Shown: positions 33,567-43,259, counted from the stretch's first letter. The stretch is 64,000 nt of DNA from Reyranella sp. (GCA_019750135.1 JAIEOV010000028.1:1-64000); one strand, 5' to 3'. A program made the numbers and translations. The notes: generated by a model from the letters alone, not told the origin.

Positions 33567-33719
33567 GGCGACCTGTTGCTTGAACGGGCCGCCATCATGC
33601 GCTGCCGGCCGGCGAGGTAAACCCCTGTCTTCGGCATGGCAGGTCTTTGGCCTTCACCGCCGCCCGGAAATTTGCCAGTCTGCCGGCAGCCATCGGAGAA
33701 TGGCATTGGGGAGACATGC

Positions 33720-34814
33720 ATGCCGATCGACCTCGGGGCGGCGATCGACGAGATCTATGAGGCCGCCGTCGCGCCTGAAGCCTGGGAGCGCACGCTCGAC
33801 CGCCTGGCCGAGATCTGCGGCGCGGAGGGCACCTTCCTGTTCGCCAGCGACGCCGAGCGCCTGCAGTGGGCCTGCTCGCCGGCGATCCGGCCGCTGATCG
33901 ACAAGTGGTTCGCGAGCGACTGGACGGAGCGCAACCCGCGCCGCGCCCGCCTGATCTCGCAGCGCGAGCCGCGCTTCCTTAGCGACCTCGACGGCTTCAC
34001 GCTCGAGGAGATCGAGCGCGAGCCCTTCTACCAGGAGTTCCTGAAGCCGCTGGGTTTCGGCTGGTGCGCCGGCACGACCATCCGGACCCCGGCAGGCGAC
34101 ACGCTGGTCTTCACCGCCGAGCGGCTGCTGCACAAGGGCCCGGTCGAGCGCAGTGCGTTGGACCTGCTCGACCAGTTGCGGCCGCATCTGTCGCGCGCGG
34201 CGGTGCTGGCGGCGCGCCTCGGCCTCGAGCGCGCGCGGGCGTCGGTCGAGATGCTGCAGGTGATGGGCCTGCCGGCAGCCGTGCTGACGCCGAGCGGCCG
34301 CGTCCTTGCCGCCAACCAGGCGCTGGCGGGCGGCGGCACGGCGATGGCCATCGGTGCCGGCGACCGCCTCGTCCTCGCCAGCGAGACCGCCCAGGCGCTG
34401 CTGAACGAGGGGCTGCAGGCTGCGGACGACGGCGGCGGCGTGCCGGCCGGGCGGTCGATCCCCCTGCCGGGCGACGCGATGGGGCCACCGGCCGTCGCCC
34501 ACCTGCTGCCGTTGCGCGGACAGGGCCGGGACATCTTCTCCGGCGCCTCGGCGCTGCTGTTCGTGACGCCGGTGACGCCCAGCAAGGCGCCCGATGTCGG
34601 CGTACTCGAAGCGCTGTTCGACCTGACGCCGGCGGAGGCGCGGGTGGCCGGGCTGCTGGTCGAGGGCCGGCCGGTTGAAGCGATCGCCCGCCAGCAGGGC
34701 GTGACGGAGAACACCGTGCGCATGCAGCTCAAGGCGGTGTTCGCCAAGACCGGCGCCGGCCAGCAGTCGCAGCTGGTGAGCCTGCTGGCGATGCCGCCGT
34801 TCCCGCGGCGCTAA
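33720..34814 (+). CDS. LuxR-type transcriptional regulator with an unassigned sensory N-terminus
   Basis: A 364-residue regulator. The C-terminal 65 residues are a LuxR helix-turn-helix: FDLTPAEARVAGLLVEGRPV then GVTENTVRMQLKAVFAKTGA. The N-terminal part starts IDEIYEAAVAPEAWERTLDR and has no phosphoacceptor domain; its middle (VMGLPAAVLTPSGRVLAANQ) looks PAS-like. This architecture is common in alphaproteobacteria as a one-component sensor. GGGGAG lies 6 bp upstream. It is divergent from the dioxygenase/Bug pair, the likely target, and converges with the amidohydrolase without any gap. Confidence 0.87.
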   Translation: MPIDLGAAIDEIYEAAVAPEAWERTLDRLAEICGAEGTFLFASDAERLQWACSPAIRPLIDKWFASDWTERNPRRARLISQREPRFLSDLDGFTLEEIEREPFYQEFLKPLGFGWCAGTTIRTPAGDTLVFTAERLLHKGPVERSALDLLDQLRPHLSRAAVLAARLGLERARASVEMLQVMGLPAAVLTPSGRVLAANQALAGGGTAMAIGAGDRLVLASETAQALLNEGLQAADDGGGVPAGRSIPLPGDAMGPPAVAHLLPLRGQGRDIFSGASALLFVTPVTPSKAPDVGVLEALFDLTPAEARVAGLLVEGRPVEAIARQQGVTENTVRMQLKAVFAKTGAGQQSQLVSLLAMPPFPRR

Positions 34815-36356
34815 CTACACCATCGAGCTCGGCCGGTAGAACGGCTGGTGCTTCGACGTGTCGATGTAGTTCTCGTAGAACTTCCGCGCGTGCGGCAGCA
34901 GCGCCACCGAGAGCTTGCGGCGCTCGACCTCGTCGTCGGCCAGGGCCTTGCTGAGGTCGTCGTGCAACGCCTTCAGCGCCGCGGTCCTGTCGACCTTGGT
35001 GAACGTGCCGTTCTGGTAGATCACCTCGCCGTCGCACATGGTCATGGTGACGGCCTGGTTCTTGGCGCGCTGGACGACGGCGTCGAGGGTCGGGGTGAGC
35101 TCGTCGAGGTACGGATAGGCGACCTGGTCCCAGTCGATCAGGACCATGTCGGCGCCCTTGCCGACTTCCAATGAGCCGAGCGTGTCGCCGTAGGGCGTGG
35201 TCCTGGCGCCGCCGACAGTCGCCATGCGCAGCACCTGGGACATGGTCGGCACGTCGGCCTCGACCATGCCGGGGACGCGATGGGCGCGCAGCACCAGCTT
35301 CAGCTCCTGCAGCATGTCGCGGTCGTCGTTGATACCGGCCTCGTCGAGCCCGATCGCGGTGTTGATGCCCTTGTTCTCGAAATGGTTCAGCGCCGCCACG
35401 CCGGAGCGCAGGCGGAAGTTGGAGGAGCAGTTGTGGCAGACGCAGCCGCCCGCGGCTGCCAGGCGGTCGATGTCCTTCTCATTCAACCACACGCCGTGAC
35501 CCAGGGTCAGGCGGTTGGTCACCAGGCCGAAGCGGTCGATGTATTCCAGCGCCGTGCAGTCGCCGCGCCGCTTGGCGTATTCCTTCTGGTAGGCGGTCTC
35601 GACCAGGTGCATGTGCATGGGCGCGTCGTACTTGGCCGAGGCCTCGCTGAGCAAGGCCAAGGCCTTGTCGGAGCACCAGTGCAGGTTGGCCGGCGCCAGC
35701 TGGATCTTCACCCGGCGCTTGTTGTGATGCTGCGAGTGGAACGACTTGAACATATCCATCGCATCGTCGAGGCTCATCTTGAAGCGGTCGAACCAGCGCT
35801 GCATGGGGCCCTGCAGCTCCGCCGGCAGGCTTTTCACGAACTCCTCGTCGGCCTGGTAGACGAGCCGGTTCTGGTCGCGCACGGCATAGCAGTAGCTGAC
35901 GCGCATGCCGACATCCTCGTAGGCGCGGATGGTCTCGGTGGCGCGCTTCTCGACGTCCGACAGCACGCCCGGCATCCAGCCCTGGATGTGCTGCACCGTC
36001 GTGATGCCCGAGCCGATCATCTCGAAGGCCGAGTAGAGCGTGTCGAGATAGAGGTCGAGGTTGCGGATCACCATGCGGGTGATGAACCAGAGCTCCAGCG
36101 GCATGTCGGGCGAGCCGAGCTGCACCGGCGTCAGGCCGACATGGTGATGGCCGTTGACAAAGCCCGGCAGCAGGATCTCCTTGCCGGTGCCGATGACGGG
36201 GACGGTCGGGTGCTTGGCGTGCAGGTCGTCGTAGGTGCCGACGGCCACGATGACGCCGTCCTCCTGCAGCACGGCGCCGTCCTTGATCTCGTTCCAGGCG
36301 AAGCGGTCTTTCACGCCGGTGATGGTGGCGCGGCTGCGGATCAGACTGGTGGCCAA
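34815..36356 (-). CDS. Amidohydrolase (AtzA/TrzN/cytosine-deaminase-like)
   Basis: A 513-residue metal-dependent hydrolase. Metal ligands are visible: GFVNGHHHVGL (HxH), HMHLVETAY, LGHGVWLNEKDI and the Asp in IGLDEAGINDD. The rest, TPYGDTLGSLEVGKGADMVL and YPYLDELTPTLDAVV, is typical of the group of aminohydrolases acting on s-triazines, guanine or cytosine. A deaminase or dechlorinase on a heterocycle is the likely role; no exact substrate can be read. AAGGAGGA lies upstream. A nitrate/taurine-type ABC importer follows upstream on the same strand beyond a family B palindrome, and may import its substrate. Confidence 0.87.
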   Translation of the reverse strand: MATSLIRSRATITGVKDRFAWNEIKDGAVLQEDGVIVAVGTYDDLHAKHPTVPVIGTGKEILLPGFVNGHHHVGLTPVQLGSPDMPLELWFITRMVIRNLDLYLDTLYSAFEMIGSGITTVQHIQGWMPGVLSDVEKRATETIRAYEDVGMRVSYCYAVRDQNRLVYQADEEFVKSLPAELQGPMQRWFDRFKMSLDDAMDMFKSFHSQHHNKRRVKIQLAPANLHWCSDKALALLSEASAKYDAPMHMHLVETAYQKEYAKRRGDCTALEYIDRFGLVTNRLTLGHGVWLNEKDIDRLAAAGGCVCHNCSSNFRLRSGVAALNHFENKGINTAIGLDEAGINDDRDMLQELKLVLRAHRVPGMVEADVPTMSQVLRMATVGGARTTPYGDTLGSLEVGKGADMVLIDWDQVAYPYLDELTPTLDAVVQRAKNQAVTMTMCDGEVIYQNGTFTKVDRTAALKALHDDLSKALADDEVERRKLSVALLPHARKFYENYIDTSKHQPFYRPSSMV

Positions 36357-36380
36357 GGCTTCCTCCTTACAAATTTCCGT

Positions 36381-36483
36381 CCGTCATCCCGACCGGAGCC
36401 TCGCGCAGCGAGGCGGAGCGGAGGGACCTTTTTTTGGCGATGCAGCCACAAAAGAGGTCCCTCGGCTACGCTCGGGATGACGG
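36381..36483. repeat. Family B palindromic element (no gene inside)
   Basis: Begins CCGTCATCCCGACCGGAGCC and ends CTACGCTCGGGATGACGG, with the stem GAGGGACC-T7 ... AAAAGAGGTCCCTC. It is directly adjacent to the stop codon of the ABC ATPase (36484). The element stands between this importer operon and the amidohydrolase start. Confidence 0.87.
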
Positions 36484-37308
36484 CTATGCCGTCGCGCCCA
36501 TCGCCTCCTGCTCGGCGAAGGCGCGGTCAACTTCATCGCGCAGCAGGTCGGTAAGCTGGATCCGCAGGGCCTCGGCCTCACGGCTGAAGAGGTTGCGCGG
36601 ACGCGGCAGGTCGATGGGCACGATGGTCTTGATGCGGCCGGGCCGCGCGGTGAAGACGACGACACGGTCGGCCAAGGCCACCGCCTCGTCGATGTGATGG
36701 GTGACGAACAGGACCGAGGCACCCGAATCGCGCCACACGTCGAGCAGGAAGTCCTGCATGCGGGCGCGAGTCTGCACGTCGAGGGCGGCGAACGGCTCAT
36801 CCATCAGCAGGACCTTGGGACGCATGGCGAGCGCGCGCGCGACGGCGACGCGCTGGCGCATGCCGCCGGACAGCTCGTCGGGGCGCTTGTCCATGGCGGC
36901 CTTCAGGCCGACGCGCTGCAGCGCCTCGGCGGCGACCTTGCGGCGTTCGGCCTGGCTGGCGCCGCGGATGGCGAGGCCGAAGCTCACGTTCTGCCACACC
37001 GTCAGCCAGGGGAAGAGCGAGGTCTCCTGGAAGATCAGGCTGCGCTCGGGCGACGGCGTCTCGACCTTGTCGCCGAACGACCAGATGGCGCCGTCGGTCG
37101 CGTCCTCAAGCCCGGCGATGAGGTAGAGCAAGGTGCTCTTGCCGCAGCCCGAGGGGCCGAGGAAGACCACGAATTCGCCCGGCGCGATGTCGAGGTCGAC
37201 GTCGCGCAGCGCCTCGTGGGCGCGCTTGGTGCCGGCCGCCCAGGTCTTGCCGGCGCCGCGGCAAACGACGGCCGCCCTCGACGAAAAATGCGGAGCGTCA
37301 AAGGCCAC
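36484..37308 (-). CDS. ABC transporter ATPase (nitrate/sulfonate/taurine type)
   Basis: A 274-residue importer ATPase. Walker A is GPSGCGKSTLLYL, signature LSGGMRQRVAVARAL, Walker B KVLLMDEPFAALD, and the switch His in VTHHIDEAVALADRVVVF. These are typical of SsuB/TauB/NrtD. It overlaps the permease gene by 11 bp and is the last gene of the receptor-permease-ATPase operon (39294-36484). The C-terminal extension contacts no recognisable regulatory domain. Confidence 0.92.
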   Translation of the reverse strand: MAFDAPHFSSRAAVVCRGAGKTWAAGTKRAHEALRDVDLDIAPGEFVVFLGPSGCGKSTLLYLIAGLEDATDGAIWSFGDKVETPSPERSLIFQETSLFPWLTVWQNVSFGLAIRGASQAERRKVAAEALQRVGLKAAMDKRPDELSGGMRQRVAVARALAMRPKVLLMDEPFAALDVQTRARMQDFLLDVWRDSGASVLFVTHHIDEAVALADRVVVFTARPGRIKTIVPIDLPRPRNLFSREAEALRIQLTDLLRDEVDRAFAEQEAMGATA

Positions 37309-38221
37309 GCAGCTTCTCCTGGGTGTCGGGGAGCCAGTAGAGGATGCGGCGCTGGGCCAGCCGCAGCAGCCAGTCGAAGCCGAAGCCCAGCACGCCGACC
37401 ACGGCGATGGTGAAGAACACCAGCGACGGGTTGAAGGTGTTGCGCGCCAGCATGATCACCTGCCCCATGCCGTAGCCGACGCCGGTCGATTCGGCGACCA
37501 GCACCACCATCCAGGCGCCGAACAGGTTCATCCGCAGGACCTGCAGCATGCCGGGCAGGATCGCCGGCACGATGACGCGGCCATAGATCTGGCGCTTGGA
37601 GGCGCCCATGGTGCGCGCGACGTTGATCAGGTTGGGGCTGACGCCGTCGATCTGGGCGATGGTCGCCAGCACCATGTGGAAGAACAGCGCCACCACGACC
37701 ATGAAGATCGCGGGCGCATTGCCGATACCGAACAGGAAGATCGCCACTGGCAGCCAGGCGATCGGCGACACCGGCGACAGCAAGGTGACCGTGGGCAGCA
37801 CCAGCTTGTCGATGACGTGCCAGTAGCGCACGGCGACGCCGACGCCGATCGCCAGCACACAGGCGATCACCAGGCCGACGAACACGCGCATGGTCGTGGC
37901 GGCAACGGTGATCATCACCGATTCGAAGGCCGACGGCCCCTCGCCCATCGACTGGCCGACCTGCCATCGGGTGGCGGTGTTGAAGAACTTTCCCTGTTCG
38001 CCGAAGTCCGAGAGGAAGATGTGCGGCGGCGGCAGGAGCTGGGGATCGGCCCAGCCCAGCGCCCAGCACAGCTCCCAGAGACCGGCAAACAGGCTGACCG
38101 ACAGGACGGTCCACCAGGCCTTGCCGAGCCAGTCGGGCACGGCCAGGGCGGACAGCCAGTTGGTCGCCGCCGCCGGGCGGGGAGAGGCTCCCGTGGGGGC
38201 GTCGCGTTCGACCACCGCCAT
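37298..38221 (-). CDS. ABC transporter permease (nitrate/sulfonate/taurine type)
   Basis: A 307-residue membrane protein of the BPD_transp_1 family with about six helices. The N-terminal 35 residues are a Pro/Ala-rich cytosolic extension. The coupling (EAA-like) loop is at NVARTMGASKRQIYGRVIVP. It sits 2 bp after the receptor gene and overlaps the ATPase gene. Forms a homodimeric channel with the neighbour ATPase. Confidence 0.92.
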   Translation of the reverse strand: MAVVERDAPTGASPRPAAATNWLSALAVPDWLGKAWWTVLSVSLFAGLWELCWALGWADPQLLPPPHIFLSDFGEQGKFFNTATRWQVGQSMGEGPSAFESVMITVAATTMRVFVGLVIACVLAIGVGVAVRYWHVIDKLVLPTVTLLSPVSPIAWLPVAIFLFGIGNAPAIFMVVVALFFHMVLATIAQIDGVSPNLINVARTMGASKRQIYGRVIVPAILPGMLQVLRMNLFGAWMVVLVAESTGVGYGMGQVIMLARNTFNPSLVFFTIAVVGVLGFGFDWLLRLAQRRILYWLPDTQEKLRGL

Positions 38222-38223
38222 CG

Positions 38224-39294
38224 TCAGGCCGAGGCCGACTTGTACTTCAGCTTGCCGTAGAGGTCGGGGTTCTCCTTGATCACCTCCTCGAGGAGGGTCC
38301 AGTCGATGGCGTCGCGGCCGGGCTTCTTCTTGATGTAGCCCATCTCCACGACGCTGTCGGTGCGCTTCAGGATGAAGTCGGTCTGGCTGCGCGCGTCGAC
38401 GACCGCGGGCTGCTTGCCCTGGGCGATCTTGGCGTTCTCCATCGAGGTCTTGTAGTACTTGCCGACCAGTTCCTTCAGCACCTCTTCGGTCTTGGTCTCG
38501 GCGTCGAGCTGGGCCTGCATCATGCCCTTGATGATGGCCTTCAGCCCGGCGGGATTGTCCTTCATCAGGCTGGCGCGCGCGGCCAGCACGCAGTCGGTGT
38601 AGCCCTTGCCGTAGAGATCGGTGCCGTCGGTCAGCATGACCGCGCCCTTGACGTCGTTCACCAGGGCCGAGGCGTAAGGCTCGATGGTGCAGATCCAGTC
38701 GATGGCGCCCGCCTTGAAGGCCTCGACCGCCTCGGGCGTGTTGCCCATGTAGCGGACCTTCACGTCCTTGAAGGCGATGCCATGCTTCTTGAGGTAGTCA
38801 TAGGGCATCACTTCCAGCGTATCCATCTGGAAGGTGCCGAGCGTCTTGCCCTTGAGCTTCTCAGGCTTGTCCAGGCCCGGACGGGCGACGATCGCGCAGC
38901 CTTCGATGCCGCCGCCGGCCACGATCTTGACCGGCGCGCCCTTGTCGTAGAGCGCCATGAAGCTGGTGTACGGCATCAGGCCGACATCGACCTGGCCCAT
39001 GCCCAGGAACGTCACCATCTCGGCCGAGGTCGGCGTGTTGATGAACACCAGCTCGGTGCCGGCCGCCTTGGAATACTGCCGCGAATGGGCAAGGAAGATG
39101 TTGAGATTGCAGAAGCCGGAGCCGTGGGTCGACTTCACCGGGGCGCCGGCGTGGGCCGTGCCGCCCAGCAGGCCCATGCTGATGGTGGCGGCCGCGGTGC
39201 CTTTCAGGAAGCGCCGCCGCGACGGCGCCGCGACGCCCGAAAAATCCATCTCCGAAAGCTTGGGAAAATGCGTACAGCCAATGCGATCACACAT
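38224..39294 (-). CDS. ABC transporter substrate-binding protein (SsuA/NMT1 type), Tat-exported
   Basis: A 356-residue periplasmic receptor. An unusually long lead MCDRIGCTHFPKLSEMDFSG precedes a twin-arginine signal SRRRFLKGTAAATISMGLLG, so export is probably by Tat. The core resembles SsuA/TauA/NMT1 proteins: FLGMGQVDVGLMPYTSFMAL, LKGKTLGTFQMDTLEVMPYD and FKAGAIDWICTIEPYASAL. GAGGAGG lies 7 bp upstream of the ATG. First gene of an operon with permease and ATPase. The adjacent amidohydrolase hints at a nitrogen heterocycle as ligand; this is inference. Confidence 0.9.
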   Translation of the reverse strand: MCDRIGCTHFPKLSEMDFSGVAAPSRRRFLKGTAAATISMGLLGGTAHAGAPVKSTHGSGFCNLNIFLAHSRQYSKAAGTELVFINTPTSAEMVTFLGMGQVDVGLMPYTSFMALYDKGAPVKIVAGGGIEGCAIVARPGLDKPEKLKGKTLGTFQMDTLEVMPYDYLKKHGIAFKDVKVRYMGNTPEAVEAFKAGAIDWICTIEPYASALVNDVKGAVMLTDGTDLYGKGYTDCVLAARASLMKDNPAGLKAIIKGMMQAQLDAETKTEEVLKELVGKYYKTSMENAKIAQGKQPAVVDARSQTDFILKRTDSVVEMGYIKKKPGRDAIDWTLLEEVIKENPDLYGKLKYKSASA

Positions 39295-39620
39295 GACGGG
39301 GCCTCCTCGTCGAGCGGGTTTCTTGAAGTGGGATTGGCTTTGTCGGTATCTGGCTCCTGACGAACTCCCTGCTGGAACACGTCGGCACGCCAACCGAATA
39401 GAACCGCTGATGCGGCCTGCGCTGCGGGGATTCGTGCAAGCGCTGTGCCACGCGCCGAAACCTTCCAGCTTCGCTGGGGAGGAACGCAGGGCCGGGGGGT
39501 CATGGGCTGCACCCTCTGTCCCAGGACCCCTCCGACGCCGTATGACGGCGCCACCTCCCCACGCGGAGCGTGGGAAGGAAGGCTGAGGTCAAATCTTGAT
39601 CAGATGGTCAAATCTTGTTC
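39295..39620. other. Intergenic region without a gene
   Basis: No convincing coding frame. Near its left side lies the receptor operon start; near its right side is the end of the 1212-residue gene. It contains a perfect 7-bp hairpin CCCACGC-GGA-GCGTGGG (39558-39574), which could end transcription of the large gene. It also contains a 12-bp direct repeat GGTCAAATCTTG at 39587-39598 and 39606-39617, whose meaning is unknown. Confidence 0.6.
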
Positions 39621-42600
39621 TTAGGCTGCCACCGCGGCAGGTCCCTGGTCGCGCTTCGACGGCATCCAGGCCCATTTGAACGTGGCGCCGAGCACCGAGA
39701 CACTGTCGAAGGCCCCCTTGCTGATCCCCAGCGCCAGAAGATACGGCAGGAGCGGCTTGAACTGTGTCACGTACTCGCTTCGCAGCGGCAACGTGGCCGT
39801 CCCCAGGGGCAGGAAGATGTTCGCCGACCACTGCAGCGCGTTCTCCTCGGCGAGCGCACTCTCCACGATGCCGGTGACCAGCGTCGCGACCGCCAGGCCG
39901 GCATCCACATACACGCCGAGCGGATCGACGAACTGCATGACACGCCCGGGTTTCCCGCCCAGCCGCTTTGCCGTGGAAACCAGGGCAAAAAGCAGGTCGG
40001 CCCCCGGCGGGACCCAGTTGACGATCCAGTTGGCGAACGTCGCTTTTTCCCCCGCCGTATCCATGTCGGGCGAGGAGAAGATGACGGCCGACTCGCTCGG
40101 CCATGAGAACGCGTTGGCCGCGATCGCGAGCCCGATCGACGCAAGTCCGAGCCAGACCTCGGGATCCTGCAGCAAAGGCAGGTTCTCGTTGTGCGTGATC
40201 GGCGGGCCGAGCACTTTGACGAAGACATAGGTATCGGCGATGGCGAGAACGATGTTGTTGAGGATCGCCGCGAACATTCCGACCAGGACACAGGCGTCTC
40301 CGCCCTGAGTGCCGGCGACAGCAGGCACGACATCGCTGGGTGGCAGGACGCCGCCCGGGAACGGCTCGGCGTCGACGCCGTATACCAGCTTGTAGAACAC
40401 CGTCGTCGGCACGGCGATGATCAGGCTGACGAGCCCGCCTATCGTCAGCGCCGATCGATCGGCAGCCAGGATGCCGACCTGCTCCTGGAACCACGCCCAC
40501 ACGTCGCCGATAACGCCGACGTCGATCGCGCTGCCGAAGAAAGTGCCGATCAGGTTGGCGGCCGCGGCAACGAGATCGAACAGCGCGTCGAAGATCGCCT
40601 GGACCGCCTGAACGCCGCTCAGGCTGATCTTGCGCAGCACCGCCATCAACCCGTTGAACGAGGCGCTCTCGAAGGATTCGGCCGCGTCCACATCCGTGCG
40701 GGACATTGCCGACGCCATCCAGGCAAAGAGATCGGCGAAGGCCGCTTCCAGTTCGCCGAACACGCCTTCGAGCGCCGTGAGGAGGCGCTGCCCCGGTTCG
40801 CGAAGCGGCTCGAGGGAAGGCAGCACCACGGACGGCAGCGCCTTCGACAGCAGGCCGATCCAGGGGCCGAGGACCTTGTCCAGGAACCACGTCGCAATCG
40901 GATCGACGAGCGTCTCCCGGATCTCATTGACATAGGCCAGGACCTGGCCCGCCCGGGTGAGGAACGACGGCTCGCCATGCCTGTCGTTCAGTTCGCCGAC
41001 GATGATGTTGTCGAAGCGGGCGCCGACCGAGGCGAAGGCCGTATCGATCCGGCCCGGCAACCCGGCGAAGAACTTTTCGTCGACGAAAGTTCGCGCCGTG
41101 CCCACGTAACCGGCGACGACCGGTCCGATCCGGCGGAACGCCTCGTCGATCGCCTTGTGGGTGTTCCACATGTGCTCCCAGGAGAAGGCGCGCTGGAACC
41201 ATTCGATGAGCTCATTGGCCTTGACCAGCAGCATGTTGAACGCCGCGCCGACCGCCTCGAAGGCGTCCGCCAGCGTGGCGATGGCGAGTTCCCCGAGCCT
41301 GTAGATCTTGCCGCCGATGTTTATCGCGAGTTCGATCGCCTGCTTGGCCACGTCGACGATGGCGCCGGCGACCGCGATCGCCCCGCTCTTGATGCCCTGC
41401 CAGACTTCGCCGGCGAAGTCGGCGACGACGTCCCACCAGCCGCCGAACTCGGGCAGCGTCCCGAGGTGATTGCGCGCCGCTTCCAATTCCTCGGCATTGG
41501 CGAAGGGCTGGAAGAACGGCCGATCGGACGCATACATCTGGAGCATGAAGCCGGCGCCTTGCGGCTTGGGCAGATTTGGATCGGCGATCGCGATGATGGA
41601 CCGCATCCCCTTGACGGCGTCGGCCGCGGTCCGCTGCGGGGTCCAGACGCTGGGCGGCACGAGCGGCCGCCCGTTGACCTTGGCGCCCTCCAGAGTCGCG
41701 CCGTCGAAGGTCGGCTTGAACGGCAGCTTGCCGGTTCCGGCGAGATAGGACTGCACACCCGAGTCGGGACGGATTTCGGCACTGACGGGGAGGCCCTCGG
41801 CAGAAACCGTGATGGCAGGCGCAACCAGGCCAGACGCCGGCGAGGTGAACACGACCTGGCCGCGGAGATCGGTCAGGACCCGGACAGGCGTGCGTCGCTG
41901 AGGATCGAGCACGTAGGTCTCGCCGCCGACGTCGACCGTCGTCGTGCTCCCCGCGTGCAGCGAGACATAGTAGAGAGGCACTGGCTGGCCATCGCGGTCG
42001 AGCAGCGTGACCCGGGTCTGCCAACGGCTCACCTTGTAGAAGTGCGGGGCGGACAGCTGAACGGACTCGTTCCACCATTGCATGGTCGCCGCGTCCTGTC
42101 CGATGAGCCGGACCGGCGCCTGCTCCGCCGCGCCCTCCTTCACGCCCTTCGCGGCGAACGTCACCAGCACCGCATGGTCGACGGGATACTGGTCGACGGC
42201 GACTGCCGAAACCCCGCTCGCCAGCGGGATAGCCACCGGCACTTCGGTGCCGCCTTTTGTCTTCGCGCGCGTGAACAGCGGCACGCTGGTGCTGTCCCAG
42301 CCGGTCTGGTGCAGCACAGAAAGGCTGTCGTCGTCGCCGATCAGGTAGAGATGCATGAGCGAATCCGCGTCGCGCACGCCGGTTCCGCTGCTCGCCGTCA
42401 CATTGCCGATGCGCGCGAACCGGCCGCCGTGCTGCAGATCGCACGCCACATAGAGATGATTGTCTTCCCCGAGGACGATGGCTTCGATGTTCTGGTAATC
42501 CTGCTGATAGGCCATCAGGATCTGACGAACCTTGAACCCCCCGTTCGTCCAGGGTCCCGTATTTTGCGAGTTGAGACCGATCGTGTACCAGGTGAGATGG

Positions 42601-43259
42601 CCGCCGACGACGGTGAGGAGCACGTGATCCGCCCAGTTGAGTGACGCGAGCACGAAGTCGCCACCCGCCAGCGAGCCTTTGACGTCCTGCGTATAGGCCT
42701 GGAAACGGGGTGACGACGAAGGCTCCCACCGGGTCACCATCAGGTTGCCGTCGGGCGTGGCGCCGTAGACGACGGGGATTCGCTGGGGCAGCGGCGGCGT
42801 ATAGCTGACCTTGAGGTTGACGCTGCTGATGGGATCGCCGTTGATCCACTTTGGGCCGTCCGCCGCGATGTCGTAGTAGTAAAGCCAGCCCGGCAGCGAC
42901 GCCACGACGCCCGGATTGCCGCCGGGATAGATGACGCTCACGACCTCGGTGCACCCATCCGAGTTCTCCGGGTCCGTCGGATACTTTTCGAGCTGCCAAG
43001 TACCGCCGTCCGGGCCGCGTGTCAGCCTCGAGCAGTTGCCGTCGGCGGCGACGGCGCCCTCGACGAAATCGTTGTTGAACGGGTTCCTGTAGAGCGCGAG
43101 CGTGGATCCGGCTTGATTGAGGAAGAGGTCCTGACGAGATAGGAACTCTTCAGCCAGGCTGCTGGAACTGCGGACATTGAGCGGCGCCCGGGTGAGCGGC
43201 TTGGGGTTGTCCGGTGGCGTCGCCGGTTCACGGTCGAGAACGGCTGATACAGTCTGCAT
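39621..43259 (-). CDS. Large orphan protein: propeller-like N-terminal half, helical C-terminal half
   Basis: A 1212-residue protein that I cannot place in a family. Residues about 40-400 show repeated blade-like patterns with Trp/Tyr and GxxDxxL (VSVIYPGGNPGVVASLPGWL, AIVLGEDNHLYVACDLQHGG, MHLYLIGDDDSLSVLHQTGW), suggesting a beta-propeller. About 410-520 look like an Ig/CarboxypepD-type sandwich (VTLLDRDGQPVPLYYVSLHA). From about 570 the protein is rich in amphipathic helices (VVADFAGEVWQGIKSGAIAV) and near-membrane hydrophobic stretches (LTIGGLVSLIIAVPTTVFYK). No signal peptide. GGAGGAATTC gives an ideal ribosome site. It is monocistronic, with long flanking gaps. Confidence 0.8.
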   Translation of the reverse strand: MQTVSAVLDREPATPPDNPKPLTRAPLNVRSSSSLAEEFLSRQDLFLNQAGSTLALYRNPFNNDFVEGAVAADGNCSRLTRGPDGGTWQLEKYPTDPENSDGCTEVVSVIYPGGNPGVVASLPGWLYYYDIAADGPKWINGDPISSVNLKVSYTPPLPQRIPVVYGATPDGNLMVTRWEPSSSPRFQAYTQDVKGSLAGGDFVLASLNWADHVLLTVVGGHLTWYTIGLNSQNTGPWTNGGFKVRQILMAYQQDYQNIEAIVLGEDNHLYVACDLQHGGRFARIGNVTASSGTGVRDADSLMHLYLIGDDDSLSVLHQTGWDSTSVPLFTRAKTKGGTEVPVAIPLASGVSAVAVDQYPVDHAVLVTFAAKGVKEGAAEQAPVRLIGQDAATMQWWNESVQLSAPHFYKVSRWQTRVTLLDRDGQPVPLYYVSLHAGSTTTVDVGGETYVLDPQRRTPVRVLTDLRGQVVFTSPASGLVAPAITVSAEGLPVSAEIRPDSGVQSYLAGTGKLPFKPTFDGATLEGAKVNGRPLVPPSVWTPQRTAADAVKGMRSIIAIADPNLPKPQGAGFMLQMYASDRPFFQPFANAEELEAARNHLGTLPEFGGWWDVVADFAGEVWQGIKSGAIAVAGAIVDVAKQAIELAINIGGKIYRLGELAIATLADAFEAVGAAFNMLLVKANELIEWFQRAFSWEHMWNTHKAIDEAFRRIGPVVAGYVGTARTFVDEKFFAGLPGRIDTAFASVGARFDNIIVGELNDRHGEPSFLTRAGQVLAYVNEIRETLVDPIATWFLDKVLGPWIGLLSKALPSVVLPSLEPLREPGQRLLTALEGVFGELEAAFADLFAWMASAMSRTDVDAAESFESASFNGLMAVLRKISLSGVQAVQAIFDALFDLVAAAANLIGTFFGSAIDVGVIGDVWAWFQEQVGILAADRSALTIGGLVSLIIAVPTTVFYKLVYGVDAEPFPGGVLPPSDVVPAVAGTQGGDACVLVGMFAAILNNIVLAIADTYVFVKVLGPPITHNENLPLLQDPEVWLGLASIGLAIAANAFSWPSESAVIFSSPDMDTAGEKATFANWIVNWVPPGADLLFALVSTAKRLGGKPGRVMQFVDPLGVYVDAGLAVATLVTGIVESALAEENALQWSANIFLPLGTATLPLRSEYVTQFKPLLPYLLALGISKGAFDSVSVLGATFKWAWMPSKRDQGPAAVAA

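Noticed and set aside
40191..42644. Plus-strand ORF of 817 codons opposite the large orphan gene
   Set aside because: It is rich in Arg, His, Asp and Gly typical of antisense reading in GC-rich DNA, has no domain pattern, and the minus-strand gene has an ideal ribosome site and protein-like sequence.
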